Notes: generated by a model from the letters alone, not told the origin. 56,221 nt of DNA from Hysterium pulicare CBS 123377 (GCA_000467715.1 AJFK01000418.1:1-56221), one strand, 5' to 3'; positions 45,439 to 56,221 are shown, counted from the stretch's first letter. Program-made: numbers and translations.

Positions 45439-46851
45439 TTACTTACTCCTACTACTACCTAGTGTAGGTTGAACAGTCCACATCAAGTGCTTAAGGACGT
45501 CTCCCTTTTGGCCCCGGGCATTCTCTACGATTATATTGTTGCGTCCATTAAACGCATGGAGCGACGGATGTGCCAACATTAACTCGCCTTCCATGAATCG
45601 GAAGTCTTTATTTCGAGTGATTTCTCCTGAAGGAGACAGAAGTGTTCCAAATCCGTCGCCTGCCGCGACGACAAGACGTCCGAATACGACAGCCTCGTGG
45701 ACGTCTGCAAGCAGTTCGACGCCCTGCCTAGTCTCGAGAGGCTCAAGATCAAGGGGCTGTGGAGGATATTCTGGTTTAATCAAAGTATTTGATAGGACTA
45801 GCTCCGCTCGAAGCTGTTCAGCGCAATCTATGTGGGTGTCGAGGAGTAGATGACCGAGAGGATTGTTGAAGCCGACGGAATTGCGGAGAATCTCTAGAAA
45901 TCGTGGGTGTCGGACCAAATCATCGCGGTTGTGTTGAACCGAAGTCTTCATGAAGTCGACCAATTCCTCATCCTTGGCTATTTTGTCTGTTCCATGGGCG
46001 ATATGGTAAAGATGCTCTAACAACGCCAAAGTCTCCGCCCCAGAAACCGGATAACACGTTCTAAGCTTCGTCGAGGAGAACTGACGCAACTCTTCATATC
46101 CAATATCTAGCGCGAAGAGGTAGAGTCTCATCTCATTCTTGAACACGGTAAGAGTCTTTTCCGTCGGGCGTACATCGTCGGGTTTAACCGGAAGGCGGGA
46201 CCAATCCAGGACAATTCCTTGAGTATCAACCACTTCCAACGGGGCGTGTGGCTTGAATGGCTTGTAATCACCAAACTTTAGGTACTCTCCTAAGCGTTGC
46301 AGTGATTTTACAGATGGTGTTGCTCCTAGACGGCAGATCGTTGCTGTGCCGACCTTTCCCACATGACTTCCTTTGAGTATTTTGGCTAAAGTCGCGGCGG
46401 GAAGCTTTTGGAGACACCCTTCTGAGATGTTGTATTCATCCTCTGAATCATTCGTGCCAAATAAGAGGAGTGTAGGGGCTTCCACGACGACTTCAGTCTT
46501 GTGCGTATGCCCATTAATACTATAGATGCCATTGGTCGCTACGTTCTCCGTCGCTATGGGGTCGATTCGGTAGGATCCAAGTTTCTTTGGGACTTCTCCA
46601 CGAGATGAAGAATACTTTTTTCGTGCGCCTGAGTTGTGTCCGCTACCCAAAGAAGAAGCACTACTATCAGTCCTGCCTCGCTTACCCGACTTTGAAGGCG
46701 ATGAGAAAGCCGAAAGAGAACCGCTGGTCGTCATTGTGTTTGCAAGCTCATCACTTGGCGTTTCCAGTGCCGCCCTTCCATCGTCTTCAGATGCCGGTGC
46801 GCGTGTTGGGGTGTGTATATTCGATGCGAAGTTGACGCCGACGTCAGCCAT
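45439..46851 (-). CDS. BTB/BACK-like fungal protein
   Basis: A single exon of 470 residues from ATG 46851 (MADVGVNFASNIHTP); the frame is open 14 codons upstream without an ATG. The first 100 residues are Ser/Gly-rich and disordered. A folded part follows with VVVEAPTLLLFGTNDSEDEY and a helical segment MRLYLFALDIGYEELRQFSS, then ETLALLEHLYHIAHGTDKIA and LVDFMKTSVQHNRDDLVRHP. This is the Y-xLA-xxY-xxxxL pattern typical of the helical extension after fungal BTB domains, suggesting a Cullin-3 adaptor or transcription-related scaffold. The canonical BTB strand order is not clearly visible, so the call is tentative. The next gene upstream, GCS1, lies on the same strand. Confidence 0.6.
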   Translation of the reverse strand: MADVGVNFASNIHTPTRAPASEDDGRAALETPSDELANTMTTSGSLSAFSSPSKSGKRGRTDSSASSLGSGHNSGARKKYSSSRGEVPKKLGSYRIDPIATENVATNGIYSINGHTHKTEVVVEAPTLLLFGTNDSEDEYNISEGCLQKLPAATLAKILKGSHVGKVGTATICRLGATPSVKSLQRLGEYLKFGDYKPFKPHAPLEVVDTQGIVLDWSRLPVKPDDVRPTEKTLTVFKNEMRLYLFALDIGYEELRQFSSTKLRTCYPVSGAETLALLEHLYHIAHGTDKIAKDEELVDFMKTSVQHNRDDLVRHPRFLEILRNSVGFNNPLGHLLLDTHIDCAEQLRAELVLSNTLIKPEYPPQPLDLEPLETRQGVELLADVHEAVVFGRLVVAAGDGFGTLLSPSGEITRNKDFRFMEGELMLAHPSLHAFNGRNNIIVENARGQKGDVLKHLMWTVQPTLGSSRSK

Positions 46852-47693
46852 GGTTTCGCAGAGGTGACTTTCGAGAAAGACAATCTTGGTCAACTGATTG
46901 GCAATTGCGCTGAAAGTCTAGAACGGGGTGTATGTGTGGAGGAAAGGAATATTTTATCGGTGTAAATGGAAGTAAAGATGGCTAGGTGTTTTCTTACCAC
47001 AGTCGGGCTCCTAAGTGACGGGAGCTCAAAAGCGAGGAGAAGTTTTTGTGAGAAGATAGGATAATGTCCTTATTCTCCTTCGGAAACAGCAAGCTTTTTG
47101 CAACTGTATGGACATGCGCCGTCAAGACGATTGTCAGAGATACGCGCTGGGCGACAAGTTTTTAATAGTAGGGATTGTGCGTATAAAGAAATGGAAGGAA
47201 GGACACAGAAGGTGAATAGGCTAGAAATGTTTGCTTGTACTCAGAACAAGCCGCATAAGTGTCGTATGCGCTTGAACCCAAGTGAACAGACCTGCTGTGA
47301 GTAGAAGATTAGTCAATATGATTTTCGTATTGAGAGGGCTTCACCAGCCTTACGCAAAGTTGATTGGTCTCCTCAGCGCGACACTCACTTCACCGATGGA
47401 TTTCTTTGTTTGGAGTGCGGAGTGTTCACTTGAAATCTCACAGTGCGGACTCTGGACAGGCAGGTGCAGAAGTGAAGAGTTGAAATGAAACTTAGGTAGT
47501 ACCTCGAATGGTGGCACGTGTTCGCTTGGCATTGAATCCTACTGGTCGAACCAGACTCGACGCTTTTCACCAACGTGCATTTATCAATGCCTAATATTAG
47601 CTTGGGCTCGGACTAAGGCAGCCATGTAATCTGTGACGTGACACAAGGAAGCTCTATCGTAGGCACATGCAGCCTATGAATGCAGACCTATGT
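46852..47693. other. Intergenic region between the BTB/BACK-like gene and GCS1
   Basis: It holds the promoter of the gene starting at 46851 and the 3' flank of GCS1. Small open frames are not convincing. Confidence 0.5.
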
Positions 47694-49991
47694 CTACCTT
47701 CTACGCCCAAACATCTCACCTCCCAAACCGTCCCGACCCTCATTTTGCGTGATCGTCTCTGCAGCTTTGACAAGATCATAGCTGATACCCTCGTCAACGA
47801 CGCTGTCTTTTTTGTACCGAGGGTGCTGCCGGACAAAGTGTCGGATCCACTTTGCAGCCGTCCATAAAGTGCCATCAGCCCTCTTCCTTATCAAATCAAG
47901 ATACCTTGCCAGTTCGCAGCGTGTCTCGACATCAACATTCATGCTATTGAGGTAGTTTTCGACCAGTGGTATCAAGCCTGGGAAGCCTCCCTCCTGAGTT
48001 TGCTGGCCATTGATGATTTCGTTAATGGTCATAAGCTCGTATTCGTCTTCTACTGGACCAGAAGGTGTAGGTGGCCTACTGTGAGGAGCTGGCGAAGACG
48101 TGCCGGTAGATGTTTTGGGGGCCCGGGCCGGGAAAGGGTTCTTACGGAAGTGAAACTTTTGGCTTGACACGGCATCACGAATATGAGCCGTCTCCATATT
48201 TGCGGTGACTTTCGTTATCGGGATGTAGAAATTGAGATCGTAGCTGAGAATCGCTCGAGTAATGAGGACGATGAAAACAGAGAATGCCGCATTCTCAAAG
48301 TCGGTGATCTGGATTTCCATGGGTCGGAATTCGACTCGCCATCCGGTCTCACTGCCCGGTGGTGGAGGCTTGAATCGCATGTGTTGCCAGTTCGTCGACT
48401 GAAGATTCTCGAAATGGTCCGCCTTTCGGAGATCCAATTCCTTGAGATCCTCCGCGAAGACAACGATGGGATCGCGAATAAAGAGATGCGCAAAGTGGGT
48501 GGCCAACAGATCATCCATCCCACCATCCACTAACCGTTTCTTAAGGTCCTCGTCGACTACTAAGTTGGGATCTAAGTACTCCCTCCGTAGACGAGGATCT
48601 TGTGAGATGTAAGTCGAATTGGATGCATATCTAGATTTTTGCAGACGCCATCGGTCATTTTTGAGGGGCTACAACATGTGAGCAAACGTTCTTCTCAGTA
48701 TCACAAGTTGAAAGTACCTCTTCTCCCAGCTCTTCTGGGGTTCGATCGTCAACAGCTCGGCTGATTTGATTCCAGCGGACATCGGTATCAGCAAGAAACC
48801 CCTTATAGACTGGAGTCGCCGCCGTCAAAGCTAAAAGGATTGGACCAAGTGGGCTGAGTTGATCATACATCTTCCGGCCTTCTTCAATGTTTTTGGCTTG
48901 GAAGGTAATTTGCAGACAGCAACTTCCCATCCCAAAAGCCATTGCGTCCATGTAGATATGATTTGCTTTGGCAGCACCATTGCGGACATCATCGTCTTCG
49001 GGCCATTGGTGAAGATCATAGTTCACAGTGGGATCTTGAAATGGCCATTTGGTGTTCTCATCCTTGAACACAGGCACATTGATCTCTACTTTTTTTCCTC
49101 TTCTGGAGCGGATGTTGGCAGCCAAAGTCGGGAAACGAATGTGAGGGTTTGCAATTTCGTCTGGCACAAACTGAGACCGAAGCTTTTCTCCCGAAACAGG
49201 ATAGCTAGGTACTGTGCAGTCTTTGGTCCCCAGTCGAGGAAACGTAGTTAGCGTGATTGGGTATTCAGTGGGTGCCATATGATCCTTTGCAATTGTTCGC
49301 CTACATAGGAAATCAGTACCATCCCAGTGAAGCGAAAACGCAAAGTTATCTTACCGCCACTTCATATTTGGCTCAACATCCAAAAGATCCTTAAACCCAA
49401 TTCCCCATGGCTTTCCTGGCGTAGCTTCAAGCATGAATCGGCCGAACTCGGGATGGAAGACAGGTGCTGTTTCCCCTTCCCTGTTCAAGTCAGTCACAGG
49501 GAAATCGTGATTGCCTTTTTTGATCTCACCTAGGAGCACCTCGCCGAACATCTGGAACGCCGCCGCCTTGGTGCAAAAGCGTCTCGTCGTTGGCCAGCGC
49601 TTGCAGAATATCTGCCTGCCGGAGTGAAAGCCGAACCTTGCGGTTCTCGTCATCGTAGCACACTACCAAGTATTCAACCTGAGAACTGATCAGTCGCAAC
49701 CTCAAGAAAATTGGCATCAGAAATGAACTCGATACCTCATCTCCCCATAAAAGAGCATCTCTTTCTTTCCCCTTCGCTCCTCGCCAGATAGCAAGCAATT
49801 GCTACTTCACGTGTAAGCCCATGAGTCCTATAACGGTCAATGGCTGCTGCCTACCTCAATTCCCCAAGACCGTACATGGCTCGCGACCTTCTTTGCTTCC
49901 GGCCAATCCAACGGGGTGCCAATGGCGCTTTGAAGATGATGGTTAGCAGAGATATCAACATGCAGCAGCGCAGGTCTCACAGCAGTCCCAT
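47694..49991 (-). CDS. GCS1: Glutamate-cysteine ligase catalytic subunit (gamma-glutamylcysteine synthetase), seven exons
   Basis: Exons are 49981-49991, 49855-49927, 49736-49801, 49530-49678, 49355-49480, 48718-49300 and 47694-48668, giving 660 residues. The six introns are 47-57 bp, all GT..AG. The first coding exon has only 11 nt (MGLL is completed across the splice); it was found because the family starts MGLLALGTPLDWPEAKK, here MGLLAIGTPLDWPEAKK. Landmarks: WGIEQLLAIW, LLWGDEVEYLVV, PVFHPEFGRFMLEATPGKPW (metal and glutamate binding), and MDAMAFGMGSCCLQITFQ, the eukaryotic type 3 GCL hallmark. It catalyses ATP-dependent joining of glutamate and cysteine, the rate-limiting step of glutathione synthesis in the cytosol. 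Length matches fungal orthologues. No Yap1-type TTAGTAA site was noticed just upstream. Confidence 0.95.
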
Positions 49992-50824
49992 CCCAAGTGG
50001 ATCCCCCGGTGCACGGATTCTCGTTCAAACTCTAGTCTGGGATGACACCAACGGATAGGAGTTAGTGGCTAATATGCTTAAGCACGCGAGGTGGTGGAGG
50101 TGATGCCGGGCTACACAGCAGTATCTAGGCTTAGCAGGGTTTGGAGGTCACACAAGGGCAGCAACACTTCCTTGCGACAGCCCAACCAAGATGCAGGTAT
50201 CCAGAAAGCCTCCTCTTCTAAGTGCGAGCCTCGTTTGACGCTTCGAAACGGCGTTGAGCACACAGGAGGAGCTGTAAGATGAAGGAGGCATGGTGTGAGG
50301 TCGTGATGCTGATTAATAATTAAATGGAGCGTTGAAAAGTTTCGTCCCGAGGAAGCGGAACCCTGTCAAAGGCCCGAATGACGTGAAAATGGCGTTGCTT
50401 AAATTGGTGTCTAGTAGGCAAGCGTGTTCCCAACCTCGAACTTCTGTAGAGGTATAGGTAGGGGAAGCCAAGGAAAAGCAAACATTCGTAGTCAACTGCA
50501 TGGCGGTTTGGGGTTCGTAAATTCGTCATTTTCAGAGTCTCTGGTTGGTTTCCCAATGCAACACCACAACGACTCACGCCACAATCCGGGGAAGATCAGG
50601 TCTTTCCCTGTCATGGAGGAAGAGAGCATGTACTGCATGGTGATAGGGTTGGAGAATGTGTTGATTGCCTCTGAAGATGGCGGACAATGGTAGTCAAGGA
50701 ATCGATTTGATCATCTGTTGATCAACTGTCATTGGGTGATTGCGCACTGGACTTCGCACAATTGCATCGTGATGAGATATCTGGACTCAGAAATCCAGAC
50801 CTCACATCTCTGTCCGAATTAGTC
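49992..50824. other. GCS1 promoter region
   Basis: GCS1 upstream DNA (minus strand) and possibly the upstream region of the cysteine-rich candidate (plus strand). Short frames at 50320-50693 on both strands have no domain features. Confidence 0.4.
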
Positions 50825-51239
50825 ATGGCATCCCCAAGGATCTTCACTCCTTTGTACGCACTGGTTTTCACTATCGAAACCCTGCGTTGTGGTGAACCAA
50901 GCCGTATGTAGATCGCGAAGATCATGCCACCCACGGAACCTCACGAAAATGTCCCAAGTTTCGCTGCCGGGATAGGGATCCTGCATGCAGGCGCAGCAGA
51001 ACAGGTGTCAGAAGCTGTCAGAGAGAACAGGTTGCCCATTCGATGGGTGGAAAGATGCGGCATGCGGCAGCCAACCCTTGTTTTGTGGTACTGGATCTCC
51101 TTGTACCGCAAACTCTATAGGCGACTGGAGATGTTGTGATTTAAAGGGGGATCTAAGCATGTGGTGCCCCACAGGCGAGATCAAGATGGAAAAGGGCGTA
51201 TCAGTCAGTGGTACAAATCAAGGTACGAACAGAATCTAG
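50825..51239 (+). CDS. Candidate small secreted cysteine-rich protein (model uncertain)
   Basis: Proposed exons are 50825-50903 and 51022-51239 (about 98 residues) with a 118-bp intron starting GTATGT and ending TGTCAG. Exon 1 encodes a likely signal peptide, MASPRIFTPLYALVFTIETL, followed by RCGEPS. Exon 2 is cysteine-dense: DAACGSQPLFCGTGSPCTAN, then GDWRCCDLKGDLSMWCPTG. The spliced product would have eight Cys, an even number suited to disulphides, as in fungal effectors and small antimicrobial proteins. Doubts: the branch point is poor, another frame at 50924-51139 is also open, and no family is recognised. The Cys-rich segment itself (50985-51239) is directly visible; its link to the signal exon is inference. 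Confidence 0.35.
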
Positions 51240-52237
51240 CAATCCACGCAACATTCGTTGCTGGAGGTTTGCATAGCAACTTTGAACTCGTTACGAGTCC
51301 GTTACAGCGAAGTGACGTCTTTACACAAGGGAGTAATACTATGTTATGAATCTCAAAATTGATGGGCTGCCAAGACACCATTGTACGGTGCCTAAAACAA
51401 TGATATTGGAGAAAGAGATTCGCTCTTATAGACTGGAATCGAGCCAATTTGGCAGATTCGTGAACAATACTTAATGAAGAGGGTACGGACACGGTCTCAT
51501 TCAATTACAGCGAATTGCTTTTGAAATCCACTCTCGCACCGATACGGTCTACTTCATCCACCCCACAATCAACACCAATCATCCCGCTCCTTCATGCACT
51601 TCTCACAAAGCGTCAAAGTCATACAAATAAATCTCAGCCTCAAAACAGCCTTCACTCCTCCCACCATAAAGGGAACCCGTGTTTCGATGCATAGCGCCAT
51701 TCAAACCAGACCTGACATGTTCCCGAATGAAAAGGTGGTATAAAAAACGCCTCCAGCAAGAATGAGGGGCCTGAAAGCCTCCAGACGCAAGTGCCAAAAT
51801 GCAACATTTGCTGGTATAATGACAGAGATAGAAAGAAAAAGGAAACTTATACGGAGAGAAATACTAAGTGGATGGTAAGGTAATCGTGGAAAACAGTACG
51901 GAATCGGTGCCTATAATAAGGCAATAAATCGTCCAAGAATATCGCCGACCACCCAGAAAATGCTTGGATAACTTCATGTGTGCGCCCAAGCTCCGATCCC
52001 GCGGACATAGTCCGTTTATAAATGCCAGATGAACGATGCTCAGTTACTCCGGAAAATCCCGCAAACCAGTTCGAGAACCATTGTGTAGACCCGCCCATAT
52101 GTAAGGATGCAGCATAATAGCTGCCTAATTGACGTTTTGACTTTTAGAAACCACTTAGATGCAAGGATACGTTGTTGAAGAAGACATGGATCTTGCGCCG
52201 GATGATGCCTCGTTAAGACTCATGTATGATAGCGATG
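51240..52237. other. 3' flank of the NsdD-type gene
   Basis: No gene is supported. Open frames on the minus strand (51603-51797, 51847-52098) are probably in the 3' UTR or flank of the GATA factor gene ending at 52238. Confidence 0.45.
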
Positions 52238-53976
52238 TTATGCGGCAGGTGAACCATCACCAAGCGATTTCGGTCGGAGGTTAGAGCTGTTCATGGCTTT
52301 GCCATTGCCAGTTCCCATCTTCCTCGTCAATTTAGCATAGTCTAACATCAGATTAGTAAAATCCGGCTTCCCTACAGATTGAAACACTTACGGAGACCAC
52401 ATGCATTGCACAACGTCCTTGCTCCATCAGGGCCACGTCGCCATTCCGGAGTTTCGGCTCGGTTGCAACTATGACATCTCCCGGGCGGGGCTGCTCGCTA
52501 TCAAGGTAGTTAGTTTCAAGTTTTGCCTTTTGATTGTGTGCAACTCACCCCACGTCGTTTCTTTGGATCAGAGCCTGCGAAACCACCACTTCCTTTGGGA
52601 TCTTCATGGTAGTTGTTTGGGCCTTCATGCTCGTAGCCATTTAAGGGGCGGTATCGCGGATCTTGTTGTTGCTCGGCAATGTTCACTTGCTGATGATTAA
52701 AAACAACTTCTCGCATCCGCTGTAATGAGACCTGGATTCTCTCGCTTTGTTTCAGCATCTCATCGACTTCTTCTAGTCTTGGCATGGATGCTGGTGTGAG
52801 TCCATTGCGTTGGTTTTCATGTGCTCGCTGCCTGTAATGCTTGGAAAAGTCGCAAATCTTGCCACCTCCATCGGCCATCTAGCAACAATAAGTAAATTTG
52901 TATGGGCAAAGGGGATAAAGTGTACCAACCTCGTTCAAAGAAGCCTCTATGTCGAAACTTTCGAGATGCCGTTTGACAGATTCACCATAGGGAGCCAGAC
53001 TCGTCCGACCAGCTTTCTTATTCTCCTCAACCCGACTGAGTTCAGCATTATCCGACCGCCAAGATGGCGGTGGATAACGGGGAGGCGCTGAAAAGGTCGC
53101 TGATGGAGGGTACGCGGGGCCTTGGCCGCTAGATGGTGCAGAGTAGGGATACTGCAGTTGATATTGCGAGTAGCCGTAGGGAGGGTTCATGGATCCAGCA
53201 GAGTGTGGCGCAGTTTCGTAAGTCGATGTTGGTTGGGAAGGGTAACTCGAATACGGCAAACTAGGCCTGGGTGGGTTTGTTGGTGGTGACTGTGTAGTTC
53301 GCAAAGGATGTAGCGTGGGTAGCTTGGGATTATGGTGGGTGGGTGGAAACGGAGGTCGTGGCAATGGTTCAGCTTGTGCTTGCGATTGAGGTCCAGCTCC
53401 TGTCGATGAAGGAGGGTTCATGTAAGGACTCCTTGGATGTGAGTAAGGGTTAGGAGGACCTTGACTGTGATGATCCACCGAATATGTTCTCCGGTTTTGA
53501 TCTGAAGGGGAGGTCGTTGCTGAGGGTGCCGGATACACTTGAGAGGCCGAGACCGGAGCAGAAGATGGAGGCGCTGGATACGATAGCGGTGGTTCAGATC
53601 CAAGAGCCTCCGATATAGATGGTAACGACTGTCTTGCTGGCGGCCTCTGCTCTTTCTCATCCCCAGAAGTTCGACGGGACTCTGGTGGAGATATTAACCC
53701 CGACAGCGCACCTGGTACTGAGTTGGCATTCGACGATTGGTGTCCGCTGTAAGGAAGCGGCGGGCCGGGGAATGGGTACGACGGGCTGACCATAGCAGGA
53801 GCCGAATGTTTTCTTTGATAGTCGGCCTCTTCTCGCTTGATTTTGTCAGAATCTAAGTAATTAATAGATGGTAAACCGACACTACGAGACAGTCAGTAGA
53901 GTTCCAGCCAAAGAGCATCGATAGAACCAGACTATCGGTGAAGACAAACAACGGACCTTTGCCTGCTGCCGGCATC
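52238..53976 (-). CDS. nsdD: GATA transcription factor, NsdD / SUB-1 / LTF1 orthologue
   Basis: Exons are 53958-53976 (tentative), 52930-53852, 52549-52878, 52392-52497 and 52238-52341, giving 493 residues. The N-terminal 300 residues are Pro/Ser/Tyr-rich with [12 protein letters not shown]. The NsdD-specific helical block crosses an intron: [10 protein letters not shown] joins [20 protein letters not shown], followed by [20 protein letters not shown]. The C-terminal GATA finger follows [20 protein letters not shown]: Cys-x2-Cys-x18-Cys-x2-Cys ending CNACGLHYAKLTRK, itself interrupted by a 50-bp intron. The protein ends [13 protein letters not shown]. NsdD orthologues control sexual development, conidiation balance and light response. 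The 5' end is uncertain: the codons before Met 53793 ([18 protein letters not shown]) look coding, so an upstream start is favoured, but the donor at 53957 (GTCCGT) is weak. A start at 53793 would give 467 residues. Confidence 0.9.
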
Positions 53977-56221
53977 CAGCGTTTCCATGGCGGATAGAAG
54001 CCGTGCCTTTCTTCGTACCTAGCACCTAGGTGTTCGCCAGGAACGGACGAACGTCTCCCCTCGATCGCGGGGAATCGTGGGTCCCGCAGACTCCTGTGCC
54101 TTCCCGCGACAACGACCAATCCGTGCGGTAAGGTTCCTCACGATCTATGACCCACCCAGCGCTCTCAACCAAATTCCAGCACGATGCAATGCCCAGCTCG
54201 GCCCGCGGAGATTTATTGAGTAGATGCGGTTCCTGTGCCAACTTGTCTCCCCCGTCTTTCCGTATAGCCCGAGGATTCGCAAGGTCGTATACTGCTAGTG
54301 TGAATGGTGTGGCTGAGGTGCGTGGATCGTATATCGTGCGGTGGACGGGATGAAATGGGCGCAGTGGACGAGTGGGAAGGGAGTGGTTACGATGTTCTCG
54401 TTGTCAATGGCTCCCTCAACGGTTGTTTTCTTGCCTTTGCTCCAAGTATGTTCCCGCGGCGGCGGTTTGTCGGTAGCGGTCGGGAGCAGTCAGTGTTGGC
54501 TCGGATGGTTCGACAGGTGTGACATTCGATGACAGGCCCAAACCCGTGATCTGGCAGTGCTCGGCAAGCAGGTTGGATCCAACGGCAGCTTCGTGATTAT
54601 GGTCAGAGCCGGCTGGGCCAGAGCGAGTGCATGATGGTGAGAGGGGAAACGGGGATAACTTTAGTCAAGCAGATGCGATCGGAGATGAACCGCTTCGGCA
54701 GGGTTCCCAGGAAGAAAGTGCTCGGGCGGAGAGGTACTGGGATGCACTGGCCGGGCGAGTTTTTGCCCCTCTGCCAGGGTCTGTTCTGTTGCTGGACAGA
54801 GGTGATGGCAGCACTCCAACGACGACCTCTTTTGGGAGTGGCAGCAAGCAGAAGTCAGAACAGCGGACTCGCTTGCATGGGATTGCCGCTCAGCACGGGC
54901 GACGCACCAAGCTGGAATCGGATCTCTTTGCCCCTTCGCTGCTCCACGGTGCATGGCCCATTTCACGAGCGAGAGCCCACAAACCGCTCGCTCAGGGCAA
55001 GATCAGCGTTGCTCTGCGCGCTGCAGCGACTATCAGCCCGACTTTCTCCTGGCTGAGCGTCGAGGAAACCCCCCAACAAAGACCCACCCGGCTGCACCTC
55101 CAGGCCCACACCATGCCGCCAGCGAGCGGAGTGCATGCCACGCCTCGTCACCTACCGGCCAAAACCCTCCACAACCTCCGCAGCAAGCCATGATTTTATT
55201 ATCCTACCTATCCTCGCCAGCCCAGGAACCGCGCTCCCAGGTCAGCGATAGCATCATCATCATCATCATCATCATCCTCACCAGCAGCATCTACACCGCG
55301 CGCCCGCACTGAGCAGCTGTAAATCCTGCGCCATCAGCATCCGCGTCCTGCCTCGTCGCCGACATGCCGCTTCCTTGTGCCCCGAGCGAATGGGATCCAG
55401 CGGTGGCAGGTATGGCAAGTCGGCGACGCGCGAGTGCTGCTGGACATGGGGGTTGGAAAGTTCAAGGGATGCTGTGGGTGCATCCGTGGTCAACAACCCC
55501 ATGTTGGCGCCCTTACCCGGAACCTTGGATCGCTGTGCGAATAATCGTCACTGGCTCATGGGCCGTCAGCGATGCGATCGATGCCAGCCGAGCTAGCACC
55601 TGGCTGAGACCAAGCATATCCCAGAAAGGCCTGGCGAATCCTGGCTGTCGACAGAATAGGCCTTGGCACAGCCTTTTGCGGCGAAAGGGACGGGCGGGTT
55701 GGCAGAAGGGTTCCCTCGAGACACGGCTGCATCTGAGCATCCCACCCACCGCCCACCGCCCTGATCCATCTGTTCATGCGGCCGCGTATATGTGCCGTGG
55801 GTATTCTATCTGCCTACCAAGATTTGCAAGGGGGCCATAAATCTCATCGACTCAAAGATGTCGGGATCCTGCGGGCGTGGCCCTGTTTTCGTCAGAGAAG
55901 GGGCCCAGATACCTGAGTCGTTCTGAGGGCACTCCTCACGGCCAGCTCTCCTCTCTTGTCATCGTGACTCGTGAGGCCACCTAGACCTGTCAAAATCTCT
56001 CACAGCAAGATTATTAGCTGCAACAAAGGAGCAGAAAGTCAGATACGGGGTAGTCGGCACGACTCATGCTCCTCGTTGCAAAAGCCCGCAGCCTGCAGCG
56101 CGCCCATGCCGCGTGCCTCTTGGATTTCGCGAAGACGAAGGGTGCTCACTGCGCAAAATCAGGCCACTCTTGCCGTTTGCCGTCCTGGGCGTTTCTCTCG
56201 ACGGCTACCCGCCCGCCCCCC
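53977..56221. promoter_or_regulatory. Long GC-rich upstream region of the NsdD-type gene
   Basis: No separate gene is supported. A minus-strand frame continues open to about 54119 (reading ...[16 protein letters not shown]) without an ATG, and another runs above 54026; one may be a further coding exon or upstream ORF of the GATA gene. The plus-strand frame at 54627-55193 is Arg/Ser/Ala-rich GC sequence. A (CAT) microsatellite lies at 55253-55276. NsdD-class genes are known for long leaders with upstream ORFs. Confidence 0.45.
55253..55276. repeat. (ATC)8 microsatellite
   Basis: Eight uninterrupted ATC units, directly visible, in non-coding DNA upstream of the NsdD-type gene. Confidence 0.9.

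Noticed and set aside
49355-49678. Apparent frameshift in the N-terminal part of GCS1
   Set aside because: Resolved as a 49-bp intron (GTGAGA..ACAG at 49481-49529); after splicing the frame is continuous and matches the family.
54627-55193. 188-codon plus-strand frame near the right end
   Set aside because: GC-driven Arg/Ala/Ser-rich sequence, no recognisable fold; the partly overlapping frame at 54631-55056 is equally open.
1-56221. LTR elements, DNA transposons, tRNA, 5S rRNA or CRISPR
   Set aside because: No polymerase, integrase or transposase motifs, no long terminal repeats, no tRNA box pattern and no spaced repeats were seen by eye; a covariance or repeat search would be needed to exclude short cases.

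Overview
The window looks like nuclear DNA of a filamentous ascomycete (Pezizomycotina, perhaps Leotiomycetes; the class is an inference). Evidence: intact genes carry short introns of about 50-150 bp with GT..AG ends and CTAAC/CTGAC-like branch points. The gene content (NsdD/LTF1-type GATA factor, C2H2 plus fungal_trans regulator, Zn2Cys6 regulator next to an MFS exporter) is typical of moulds, and genes lie 0.3-5 kb apart on both strands. I see no rRNA, tRNA, CRISPR, intact transposon or viral element.

Layout. 1-2.6 kb: no gene. 2.6-5.4 kb: a large low-complexity Ser/Pro-rich protein (+). 6.6-8.6 kb: a coiled-coil, golgin-like protein in three exons (+). 9.2-15.8 kb: gene-poor, with only weak small ORFs. 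15.9-19.6 kb: a large C2H2/fungal_trans transcription factor (+). 21.9-22.9 kb: an orphan multi-span membrane protein (+). 23.4-24.9 kb: PCC1 (-) divergent from a small predicted mitochondrial protein (+). 25.6-27.7 kb: RNA exonuclease REX3 (-), divergent from a ROG1/LPL1-type serine lipase (28.6-30.1 kb, +). 30.5-34.6 kb: an MFS exporter (-) divergent from a Zn2Cys6 factor (+). 35.1-35.8 kb: an arrestin-like candidate (-). 36-38.3 kb: gene-poor. 38.8-39.8 kb: BUD32 (-). 40.9-42.7 kb: a Q/N-rich disordered protein (-). 45.4-46.9 kb: a BTB/BACK-like protein (-). 47.7-50.0 kb: glutamate-cysteine ligase in seven exons starting with an 11-nt coding exon (-). 50.8-51.2 kb: a possible small secreted cysteine-rich protein (+). 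52.2-54.0 kb: an NsdD/LTF1 GATA factor (-), followed by a GC-rich leader or promoter to the end.

Functional links. PCC1 and BUD32 are two of the few subunits of the KEOPS/EKC complex (tRNA t6A modification, telomere and transcription roles) and lie only 15 kb apart. The MFS exporter and Zn2Cys6 regulator form a divergent regulator/transporter pair. The rest looks like ordinary housekeeping and regulatory euchromatin. I did not find a convincing new multi-gene system. The best leads are the cysteine-rich secreted candidate, the KEOPS pair, the unresolved NsdD 5' end, and two perfect hairpins outside genes. Exon structures were worked out by hand from reading frame, splice consensus and family conservation; none was tested against transcripts.
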